A stretch of 64,000 bases of DNA from the NCBI RefSeq assembly GCF_026017845.1, contig NZ_CP100416.1, positions 1,329,845 through 1,393,844 on the forward strand. The letters run 5' to 3'. The notes beneath the pieces are model-generated. The model was not told where the DNA came from. It saw only the letters and a program-made list of their open reading frames with translations, and made no database searches. Position numbers and translations under genes: made by a program. Positions 57,154 to 64,000 of this stretch are shown in pieces; positions within the stretch are counted from its first letter, which is position 1; each line of letters begins with the position of its first letter. This DNA is from Amycolatopsis mediterranei. GTDB taxonomy: Bacteria; Actinomycetota; Actinomycetes; Mycobacteriales; Pseudonocardiaceae.

Positions 57154-58899
57154 ATGCCGCACGTATACGAGATAGATGTCCGGATTCCGATGCGTGACGG
57201 TGTGAACCTGGCTGCCAACGTGTGGCGCCTGGCCGAGGGCGAGGGGCCGACGCTGCTCGTGCGCCTCCCGTACGGCAAGGACGTGATGGGCATCACCATG
57301 TCGGTCATGCCCAACTTCCTCGCCTTCCTGGAGGCCGGCTACGCGCTGGTGGTGCAGGACTGCCGGGGTACCCATCGCTCGGAAGGGGAGTTCGTTCCGC
57401 ACCTGGCCGATCGCACCGACGGCGAAGACACTCTCGCCTGGATCGCCGCTCAGCCGTGGTCGGACGGAACGGTGGGCATGTACGGGGCGTCCTACCTGGG
57501 GATGGTCCAGTGGGAAGCGGCCGCGACCGGTGCCCCCGCTCTCAAGGCGATCGCGCCGAGCGTCACTTCGATCGACAACTACGAGGCTCCCTGGTACTCC
57601 GCGGGCGGTGCGCTCTCGCTGAGCCTGGTCACGTCGTGGAACGCCATGATGTACACCGCCGACGCGCAGCGGTCGCTGGCGCTCGGCGAAGGCTCGTTGG
57701 CCCGGGTGCAGGAACTCGTCCAGGCGTTGCTGACCCAGGAGTCCCTCAACGATGTGCTGCCGACGGCCGAGGTTCCGGTCTTGGCGGCGTACGGGAAGTG
57801 GTGGGACGACTGGATGGCCCACCCGTCGCACGACGGGTACTGGGACGCCATGGAGCTCACGCCCGAGCTCAAGAACGTCACCGCTCCGGCGCTGAACATC
57901 GGCGGCTGGTACGACCTCTACATCGGACAGACCGTCCGCACCTTCACCGCCGCCCGCCGGAACGCGGGCAGCGAGCAGGCGCGCGAGGGCCAGCGGCTGA
58001 TCATCGGTCCGTGGGATCACCTGTCCGTGGACGGCGTCTATCCCGACCGGTCCTTCGGACCGATGGCCACGGCCCAGCTGATGGGGCTGACCGACCTGCA
58101 CGTGAAGTTCTTCGACCACTGGGTCAAGGGCGACACCACCGCGTTGGACGGCGTGGCCCCCGTGAAGATCTTCGTGATGGGCATCGACCAGTGGCGTGAC
58201 GAGCAGGACTGGCCGCTGCCCGACACGACGTGGACCGAGTTCCACCTCACCGGCGCCGGCCACGCCAACACGGCCGGCGGCGACGGCGTGCTGACCACCG
58301 AGCCGGCGGCCGTCGCCGGGCACGACACCTACCTCTACGACCCGCGCCGCCCGGTGCCCACCGCCGGCGGGGCGTGCCTGCCGATGACCCCGGGCTTCGG
58401 CGGCCCGGTCGACCAGCGGACCGTCGCCGGCCGGGAGGACGTCCTGTGTTTCGCCGGGCCCGTGCTCGAGGAACTCGTCGAGGTCACCGGACCGGTCTCC
58501 GTGAAGCTGTTCGTGTCCTCGTCCACAGTGGACACGGACTTCACCGCCAAGCTCGTCGACGTCTTCCCCGACGGCAAGGCGATCAACCTGTGCGACGGGA
58601 TCCTGCGCGCCCGCTACCGCAACGGCCTCGCCACGGAAGAGCTGATGGAGCCCGGCACGGTCTACGAAATCACCATCGATCTGACGTGCACTTCCAACGT
58701 GTTCCTGCCCGGTCACCGCATCCGCCTGGACGTCTCCAGCAGCAACTTCCCGCGCTACGACCGCAACACCAACACCGGCGGCGTCATCGCCCGCGAGACC
58801 GAAGCGCAGCTGGTACCCGCGATCAACCGCATCCACCACGGGCCGGGCCACCCCAGCCGGCTCGTCCTGCCGATCATCGACCGGACGGACCAGCCGTGA
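57154..58899 (+). CDS. CocE/NonD-family hydrolase (X-Pro dipeptidyl-peptidase-like)
   Basis: 581 residues. Family pattern: VRIPMRDGVNLAANVW at the N-terminus, VVQDCRGTHRSEGEF near 70, the nucleophile Ser in MYGASYLGMVQW near 112, a helical cap, the His of GPWDHLS near 290, and a jelly-roll C-terminal domain from about 380 (DVLCFAGPVLEELVEVTGPVS). CocE-type enzymes hydrolyse esters or acyl-Pro and beta-lactam side chains. No signal peptide. First gene of a four-gene operon; its released acid could feed the CoA ligase that follows. Confidence 0.88.
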   Translation: MPHVYEIDVRIPMRDGVNLAANVWRLAEGEGPTLLVRLPYGKDVMGITMSVMPNFLAFLEAGYALVVQDCRGTHRSEGEFVPHLADRTDGEDTLAWIAAQPWSDGTVGMYGASYLGMVQWEAAATGAPALKAIAPSVTSIDNYEAPWYSAGGALSLSLVTSWNAMMYTADAQRSLALGEGSLARVQELVQALLTQESLNDVLPTAEVPVLAAYGKWWDDWMAHPSHDGYWDAMELTPELKNVTAPALNIGGWYDLYIGQTVRTFTAARRNAGSEQAREGQRLIIGPWDHLSVDGVYPDRSFGPMATAQLMGLTDLHVKFFDHWVKGDTTALDGVAPVKIFVMGIDQWRDEQDWPLPDTTWTEFHLTGAGHANTAGGDGVLTTEPAAVAGHDTYLYDPRRPVPTAGGACLPMTPGFGGPVDQRTVAGREDVLCFAGPVLEELVEVTGPVSVKLFVSSSTVDTDFTAKLVDVFPDGKAINLCDGILRARYRNGLATEELMEPGTVYEITIDLTCTSNVFLPGHRIRLDVSSSNFPRYDRNTNTGGVIARETEAQLVPAINRIHHGPGHPSRLVLPIIDRTDQP

Positions 58900-60494
58900 G
58901 CGCCGCGGACCGGGTCGCCGAGCTGACCGCGGAATTCGGCGCACCCGTTCTCGACGTGGCGTGGCTGCTGTGCGACCGGCACGCGGGCGACCGTGTCGCG
59001 TTCACCGTCGTCGACGGCGAGCCTTCCACGTTGTCCTACGGAGAGCTGGCCGCACGCTCACACCGCTACGCACGGGCGTTGCAAGAGCTCGGCGTCGGTC
59101 CCGGCGACCGGGTCGCGACCCTGATGGGCAAGAGCACCGACCTGGTCACCCTGATCCTCGCGATCTGGCGGCTCGGCGCGGTCTACGTCCCGCTGTTCAC
59201 CGCGTTCGCGCCCCAGGCCATCGCCCTGCGGCTGGACGGATCCGGCGCGCACGTCGTGGTCGTCGACGCCGACCAGCGGCACAAACTCGACCCGGGTCCC
59301 GACCTGCCGCACGACCCCCGGCGCCACGTCGTCACCGGCGCGTCGCTGGCGGACCTGGCCGCCGCCACCTCACCGGAGCCGGTGCCCCGGGTCACCACGA
59401 GCGGGGACGGCCCGCTGGTGCACATGTTCACCTCCGGTACCACCGGCAAGCCCAAGGGGGTGATCCACCCCGTCTCCTACATCGCCGGCTGGCAGAGCTA
59501 CCTGGAGTACGCCCTGGGTGTCACCCCGGACAGCAGCTACTGGTGCGCCGCCGATCCCGGCTGGGCCTACGGGTTGTACTCCGCGATCGTCGCTCCACTG
59601 GCCGCCGGCATCCCGAGCCTGCTGCTGGCGGGTGGGTTCTCCGTCGAGACGACCTGGCGCACGCTCGTCGAGCACGCGGTCACCGATTTCACCGCCGCGC
59701 CGACGGTGTACCGGGGGCTGCGCTCCTCGTCGGTGCCCGTGCCACCGGGGTTGAGCCTGCAACGGGCGTCCAGCGCGGGGGAGCCGCTGACTCCCGAGGT
59801 CAACGACTGGGCGGGCGCCGCGCTCGGCCTCGCCGTGCACGACCACTTCGGCCAGACCGAGGTCGGCATGCCGCTGGCCAACCACCACCATCCGGAACTG
59901 GCCCGTCCCCTCAAGGCCGGGTCGATGGGCCGGCCGGTGCCCGGCTGGAGCGTGACCGTCCTCGCCGACGACAAGGACGAGCCCGTCGAACCGGGCGTGC
60001 TCGGCCGGGTCGCCATCGACGTCGCCGCGAGCCCGCTGATGACCTTCCGCGGCTACCAGCTCCCCGGGCAGAGCGACGCCAAGTTCACCGCCGACGGGCG
60101 GTGGTACCTCACCGGCGACGCCGGGCGGTTCGACGCCGACGGCGAGTTCTTCTTCTCTTCGCGTGACGACGACGTCATCATCATGGCCGGGTACCGCATC
60201 GGGCCGTTCGAAATCGAGAGCGTCCTCGCCCAGCACCCCGCCGTCGCCGAGTGCAGCGTCATCGGCGCACCCGACGACGTCCGCGGGGAGGTCATCGAGG
60301 CCTACGTCGTCCTCCGCGGCGGCCACGACGCCTCGACGGCACTCGCCGCCGAACTTCAGCAGTTCGTCAAGACCCGCTACGCCGCCCACGCCCACCCGCG
60401 CACCGTCCACTTCATCGACGCCCTGCCCAAGACACCCAGTGGCAAGACCCAGCGTTACCTCTTGCGCCGACGGCGAGCGGAACTGACACGGTGA
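58896..60494 (+). CDS. acyl-CoA synthetase (AMP-binding)
   Basis: 532 residues from a GTG overlapping the hydrolase stop. P-loop MFTSGTTGKPKGVIHP near 175; HFGQTEVGMP near 322; WYLTGDAGRFDADGEFFFSSRDDDVIIMAGYRIGPFEIE near 405-440; C-terminal KTPSGKTQR with the catalytic Lys near 517. The sequence resembles the acetyl-CoA/medium-chain acyl-CoA synthetase group. It activates the acid from the preceding step. Confidence 0.92.
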   Translation: MSAADRVAELTAEFGAPVLDVAWLLCDRHAGDRVAFTVVDGEPSTLSYGELAARSHRYARALQELGVGPGDRVATLMGKSTDLVTLILAIWRLGAVYVPLFTAFAPQAIALRLDGSGAHVVVVDADQRHKLDPGPDLPHDPRRHVVTGASLADLAAATSPEPVPRVTTSGDGPLVHMFTSGTTGKPKGVIHPVSYIAGWQSYLEYALGVTPDSSYWCAADPGWAYGLYSAIVAPLAAGIPSLLLAGGFSVETTWRTLVEHAVTDFTAAPTVYRGLRSSSVPVPPGLSLQRASSAGEPLTPEVNDWAGAALGLAVHDHFGQTEVGMPLANHHHPELARPLKAGSMGRPVPGWSVTVLADDKDEPVEPGVLGRVAIDVAASPLMTFRGYQLPGQSDAKFTADGRWYLTGDAGRFDADGEFFFSSRDDDVIIMAGYRIGPFEIESVLAQHPAVAECSVIGAPDDVRGEVIEAYVVLRGGHDASTALAAELQQFVKTRYAAHAHPRTVHFIDALPKTPSGKTQRYLLRRRRAELTR

Positions 60495-61261
60495 CCGAAC
60501 CGCTGCTCGTCGAGCAACGCGGCGCCGTCCGGTGGTTGTCGCTCAACCGTCCCGAGCGGCGCAACGCCCTCGACGTCACCCTGGTCGAAGCCCTGGACAA
60601 GCAGATCACCAGCGCCGAAGCCGATCCCGCCACCGCGGTCGTCGCGGTGGCGGGCACCGGGCCGAGCTTCTGTGCGGGTGGGGACTTCCACCAGTTCCTC
60701 GACCTGCACGACCGCGGCGGCAATCCGGTCGGTTTCCTGACCGACGTCTCGGCCTGCTTCAGCCGCATCGCGGCCGCCACCAAGCCGTGGGTCGCCGTGC
60801 TGCACGGCCATGCCGTCGCCGGCGGTCTCGAACTCGCGCTGGCCTGTGACGTCGTGGTCGCCGCCGACACCACGCTCATCGGCGACGGTCACCTCGCCCG
60901 CCGGCTCGTCCCGGCGGGCGGATCCAGCGTCCGGCTGCCCGGCGCGGTCGGGCGCGGGCTGGCGCGTTGGCTCCTGCTCACCGGCGAGCTGCTGCCCGCG
61001 ACGGCGTTCGCCGGGACCGGCTGGATCCGCGAGATCGTGCCCGAAGCAGACCTGCACACCACCGCGGACCGCATCTGCCGTCAGCTGGCCGACCGCAGCA
61101 GTCCCGCCCAGCACCGGCTCAAGACCTTGCTGCACCGCATCGACGGCGTCGCGCCGGAACCCGCCCTGCGCGAGGAACTGGCGACCTTCGCCGACAACTG
61201 GCCCGCGAGCTCGGTGGCCGAGGCCCTGCGCGCTTTCCTCGAGACCGGAGACACCCGATGA
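60491..61261 (+). CDS. crotonase-superfamily protein lacking the usual two Glu residues
   Basis: 256 residues from a GTG overlapping the synthetase stop. The fold is clear: WLSLNRPERRNALD near 15, the oxyanion segment FCAGGDFHQF near 60 and GHAVAGGLELALACDVVV near 105. In enoyl-CoA hydratases two catalytic Glu lie in the following segment (in the rat enzyme PEILIG and AMEMVLTG). Here those places read GHLARR and ARWLLLTG, so both Glu are replaced by His and Trp in my alignment. It may do isomerisation, thioester hydrolysis or C-C cleavage instead of hydration. Confidence 0.82.
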   Translation: MTEPLLVEQRGAVRWLSLNRPERRNALDVTLVEALDKQITSAEADPATAVVAVAGTGPSFCAGGDFHQFLDLHDRGGNPVGFLTDVSACFSRIAAATKPWVAVLHGHAVAGGLELALACDVVVAADTTLIGDGHLARRLVPAGGSSVRLPGAVGRGLARWLLLTGELLPATAFAGTGWIREIVPEADLHTTADRICRQLADRSSPAQHRLKTLLHRIDGVAPEPALREELATFADNWPASSVAEALRAFLETGDTR

Positions 61262-62001
61262 ACCGCTATCACGGACGCGTCGTCGCCATCACCGGCGGTG
61301 CGCAGGGACTGGGGCTCGCCATGGCGACCCGGTTCGCCGCCGAAGGTGCCACCGTCGCGCTGGCCGACGTCAACGGCGAGGCCCTCGCCGAGGCGATCGC
61401 TCACGACGCCAAGGTCCGCAAGGAGGTGGTCGACGTGACCGACTCCGCTCGGGTGGACGCCTGGATCGCCGGCATCACCGACGACCTCGGCCGCCTCGAC
61501 GTCCTGGTCAACAACGCCGGCATCATCCGCGACAACCGGGCCGAGGACATCACCGACGAAGACTGGCGCGCGGTGCTCGACGTCAGCCTCACCGGCAGCT
61601 TCCACTGCGCGCGCGCCGCGTTCGGGCCGATGAAGCGGCAGGGCTACGGCCGCATCGTCAGCTTTTCGTCCATGTCCTGGCGCGGGAACTTCGGGCAGGC
61701 CAACTACGTGGCCGCCAAGGCCGGCATCGTCGGCCTGACCCGCACCCTCGCGCTCGAGGGCGCGCGCCACGGCATCACCGCCAACGCCATCGCGCCCGGC
61801 CTCATCGAGACCCCCATGCTCGCGTCGATGAACGGCCCGGCCCGGGAGAAGCTCACGGGCAAGATCCCGATGCGCCACACCGGCAGGCCGGAGGACATCG
61901 CCGAGGCCGCGGCGTTCCTGGCCGCCGAAGCCGCCGGCTACATCACCGGCGTGGTCCTGGACGTCGACGGCGGCATCTCCATCGGATCCTCGATCCGGTG
62001 A
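61258..62001 (+). CDS. SDR-family oxidoreductase (FabG-like)
   Basis: 247 residues. ITGGAQGLG near 10, NNAGIIRDNRAED near 83, Ser in SFSSMSWRG near 135, YVAAK near 148 and DGGISIGSS at the end. The acidic Asp after beta-2 (ADVNGE) suggests NAD rather than NADP. Likely the dehydrogenase oxidising the hydroxyacyl intermediate. It is coupled by ATGA to the crotonase gene and is the last gene of the operon, 3 bases from the convergent TetR stop. Confidence 0.9.
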   Translation: MNRYHGRVVAITGGAQGLGLAMATRFAAEGATVALADVNGEALAEAIAHDAKVRKEVVDVTDSARVDAWIAGITDDLGRLDVLVNNAGIIRDNRAEDITDEDWRAVLDVSLTGSFHCARAAFGPMKRQGYGRIVSFSSMSWRGNFGQANYVAAKAGIVGLTRTLALEGARHGITANAIAPGLIETPMLASMNGPAREKLTGKIPMRHTGRPEDIAEAAAFLAAEAAGYITGVVLDVDGGISIGSSIR

Positions 62002-62004
62002 CCC

Positions 62005-62634
62005 TCAGGCCGGTGGTGCGCTGAGCCCGTGCAGCAGCAGATCGGCCAGTTCGGTGTACGCCTCACCCGCGCTCAGGCCGCCCTGCAGGAGCACCCCGGA
62101 CTGGACCCCTTCGATGGCCAGCGCCACGAGCTGCCCGGCGAAGTTCCCGTCGATCGACCGCAGCGCGCCTTCCTTGACGCCTTCGGCGATCAGCTCCTGG
62201 ACGCGCCGGGCCGCGGCCGCGGAATTCGTCCGGTAGATGCTCGCGGTCGACCGGAGCCCGATCATGTCGGCGTAGAACTGGGTCGAGCACCGGCTCATCG
62301 CCCGGCCGACCCCCGACAGGTAGGCCGGAATGCGCAGCCGCGGGTCGGCCACCTCGGCCACGGCCTGCTCGATCTGTTCGGTCGCCTGCCGGAAGAACCC
62401 CTTCGTCAGGGCCACCACCAGCTGTTCCTTGTTCCCGGCCACGCTGTAGAGCGTGGCTTTCGAGCAGTGGAGCCGGTGCGCCAGATCGTCCATGCTCAGG
62501 GCCAGGAAACCCTCGGCGAGCACGAGTTCTTCGAGGTCCTTGAGCAGCCGGACGCGACGTTCCGGGTCGACGCGCCGGCGTCGCGCCGAACCGTTGCCGG
62601 TGTCGTCCAGTCCGGCTATCAGAGGCCCAGTCAT
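62005..62634 (-). CDS. TetR-family regulator convergent with the CocE operon
   Basis: 209 residues from ATG 62634 (GTG 62637 adjacent). Helix-turn-helix: FLALSMDDLAHRLHCSKATLYSVAGNKEQLVVALTKGFF near residues 42-80. The C-terminal domain shows YLSGVGRAMSRCSTQFYADMIGLRSTASIYRTN and ends in LADLLLHGLSAPPA. It reads toward the operon end. The inverted repeat in the operon promoter at 57071-57107 is its probable target. Confidence 0.88.
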   Translation of the reverse strand: MTGPLIAGLDDTGNGSARRRRVDPERRVRLLKDLEELVLAEGFLALSMDDLAHRLHCSKATLYSVAGNKEQLVVALTKGFFRQATEQIEQAVAEVADPRLRIPAYLSGVGRAMSRCSTQFYADMIGLRSTASIYRTNSAAAARRVQELIAEGVKEGALRSIDGNFAGQLVALAIEGVQSGVLLQGGLSAGEAYTELADLLLHGLSAPPA

Positions 62635-62699
62635 CACCGGCCCAGTATGGCCTGAGCCCGAGCTGCGTGCTCCCCACGGCCACGCTGTCGCGTGCGTCC

Positions 62700-62880
62700 G
62701 GGTCTGCGCGTGGCCAGCGCGAGGGTGAGCTTGATCGCCGGCTCGCCCCGGGACGTTCCCGGCGCTCCGCCGGCGTGGTGAACCATCCGGCCACTTCGGC
62801 GCGGCCGGCGTCGGTGATCTCGTACGGGCGCCGGCCACCGTCCCGGCGGACATCTACCGTCGGAATCGTTGGCCGGTAAG
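62700..62880 (-). pseudogene. PadR-family regulator relic, frameshifted
   Basis: On the minus strand GRRPYEITDAGRAEVAGWFT, followed by TPAERRERPG, matches the wing and linker of PadR regulators. The expected continuation, EPAIKLTLALATR, is found in the neighbouring frame a few bases on, so a frameshift separates them. Neither the recognition helix nor the C-terminal dimer helices are recognisable. The stretch between the TetR start at 62634 and the next gene at 63032 holds nothing else. Confidence 0.55.
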
Positions 62881-63031
62881 CGAAACCTGCACCGGGGGCT
62901 GGGTGTTTCGTTCCCGGTGCACCAGTTAGCGGTTGTTGGGCGCGAGTACGTCCGTTGGTCATCGAACTGCGCCGCTGCCGTGTCTTTCGCCGTCTTGGCT
63001 CTCGGTGTTCCCGGACACTGGAGGCTTCGAG

Positions 63032-64000
63032 ATGAGACCAAGCAGGCGAACGAAGGCCAGGACGGTGCTGGTGGCCGCGGGCGGGCTGGCCCTGGCGGCG
63101 ACGGTGGTGGCGGGGGCGCCGGCGCAGGGGATGGGCCGGCACGGCGCCGGTCGCGGTCTCGCGCTCACCGGGGTCCCGGCGAACGCCAAGGTGGCCGGGC
63201 TCACCGTGGCGAACGCCCTTTCCCCGGAGCTGGCCGGGTGGGTCGCTGCGCAGGGTTCGAACCGGCTGGAGAACCCGGTCGCGGACATTCCGTTCTTCGG
63301 CTACCGCGGCGACGGTCCGCTGTTGCCGGCCCCGGGTGACCTGCCCGCGGCCGGGCACCTGGTGGAGGCGTCCAAGACCGAGCCGGACAAGAACACCTAC
63401 CTGGTGCTGCACGGTCAGCGCGGTGCCGACCCGCACTACGACTACGGCACGCACTTCGTCTTCCAGGGCCACGAGGCGGGCGCCACCGGTTTCATCACGC
63501 GGGTCAACCTCGACGCCGACACCGCCCACCGGGTCACGCTGCTGGCCACCGCGACCACCGACGGCAAGCCGCTGCCGAACTTCGACGGGTCCACGTGGGA
63601 CCCGTGGGCGCGGCGGCTGCTGTTCACCGCCGAGCTCGGCGCCGGCGGCGGTGTCTGGCAGTCCACTCTGGATGGATCCCGGACCGAGGACATCTCCGGG
63701 GCGCTGGGCCGCGGCGGCTACGAGGGCATCCAGAACGACTCCGCGGGCAATCTGTGGGTGGTCGAAGACTCCGGCGGCGCCACCGTGCCCGGAACCAACG
63801 CCAAACTGCCCAACAGCTTCGTCTACCGCTACGTGCCGGGCGACAGGGGCGATCTGACGCAGGGCAAGCTGCAGGTGCTGCAGGTGTTCTCGCGGCGCAC
63901 CGGGGCCCCGATCGCGTTCCAGGCGATCGACGCCGCGCATCCGCAGGGCAACGCCTTCAGCGACGACACCAAGGACCTGCACACCTACGGCCTGTCCTTC
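63032..64000 (+). CDS. secreted PhoX/DUF839-like protein, 3' end beyond the window
   Basis: 323 codons to the window edge with no stop. GGAGG lies 7 bases ahead of ATG 63032. Signal peptide: RRTKARTVLVAAGGLALAAT followed by a likely cleavage after GAPAQG. The visible part has propeller-like segments WDPWARRLLFTAELGAGGGVW near 190, GYEGIQNDSAGNLWVVEDSGG near 225, and SFVYRYVPGDRGDLTQGKL near 260, which resemble the DUF839/PhoX family of secreted phosphatase-like beta-propellers. Assignment is tentative because the C-terminal half is missing. Confidence 0.65.
   Translation, partial: MRPSRRTKARTVLVAAGGLALAATVVAGAPAQGMGRHGAGRGLALTGVPANAKVAGLTVANALSPELAGWVAAQGSNRLENPVADIPFFGYRGDGPLLPAPGDLPAAGHLVEASKTEPDKNTYLVLHGQRGADPHYDYGTHFVFQGHEAGATGFITRVNLDADTAHRVTLLATATTDGKPLPNFDGSTWDPWARRLLFTAELGAGGGVWQSTLDGSRTEDISGALGRGGYEGIQNDSAGNLWVVEDSGGATVPGTNAKLPNSFVYRYVPGDRGDLTQGKLQVLQVFSRRTGAPIAFQAIDAAHPQGNAFSDDTKDLHTYGLSF

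Overview
The window reads as chromosome of a high-GC actinobacterium. G/C dominates third codon positions, GTG starts are frequent, and adjacent genes often overlap as ATGA or GTGA. The content (many TetR, GntR, MarR and LacI/DeoR regulators, DHA2 and MalFG-type transporters, secreted glycan hydrolases, a YD-repeat toxin, an eCIS-type cargo protein and an EACC1-caspase pair) fits Pseudonocardiales, for example an Amycolatopsis-like genome. That placement is inference; no rRNA or tRNA marker is present. I saw no CRISPR array, tRNA, rRNA or insertion sequence.

Layout. 1-10.3 kb is a conflict and accessory stretch: the 3' part of a giant secreted RHS/YD-repeat polymorphic toxin with its probable immunity gene, a small membrane protein, a GNAT acetyltransferase, a 5'-truncated HAF-repeat gene and an eCIS-style cargo with a zinc phospholipase C-like motif. 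10.6-16.2 kb holds a DUF1963 gene and a GntR-controlled operon (MFS transporter, AtuA-like protein, DUF4387, alpha/beta hydrolase). 16.5-18.6 kb is an EACC1 plus caspase-like module in which the caspase gene appears to lack a standard start codon. 18.7-22 kb has two TetR regulators, each with a recognisable operator set, a small membrane protein and an SDR gene. 21.5-27 kb (minus strand) is an operon of Baeyer-Villiger-type monooxygenase, beta-propeller lactonase-like protein, DHA2 exporter and SDR. 27.2-37.7 kb is a sugar locus: a DeoR/LacI hybrid regulator, an ABC importer, a D-hydroxyacid dehydrogenase, a DUF2264 protein and then, behind a perfect LacI-type operator, a secreted GH43 enzyme and a secreted parallel beta-helix protein.

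37.7-42.6 kb carries a nitrilase-fold protein without two of its three catalytic residues, small membrane proteins, a TetR fragment, a diacylglycerol kinase-like gene coupled to a PAP2 fragment, and a DUF1269-like gene. 42.7-50.5 kb is an aromatic catabolism cluster (extradiol dioxygenase, FAH-family hydrolase, acyl-CoA synthetase, DoxX-like protein, FAD hydroxylase) next to two paralogous TetR genes. 50.5-51 kb is gene debris, including a GMC oxidoreductase 3' end. 51.1-52.7 kb is a SigE-family sigma factor and its translationally coupled membrane protein, closed by a strong hairpin. 52.8-57 kb has an amidohydrolase divergent from a MarR gene, a double-module AsnC regulator divergent from an M20 peptidase, and a small membrane protein. 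57.1-62.6 kb is a tight catabolic operon (CocE/NonD hydrolase, acyl-CoA synthetase, crotonase, SDR) with a convergent TetR gene. The window ends with a PadR relic and the 5' part of a secreted PhoX-like protein.

How they work together. Most of the window consists of self-contained catabolic or export operons beside a dedicated one-component regulator with visible inverted repeats in the promoter. Several short relics of regulators and enzymes mark sites of gene loss between these cassettes.
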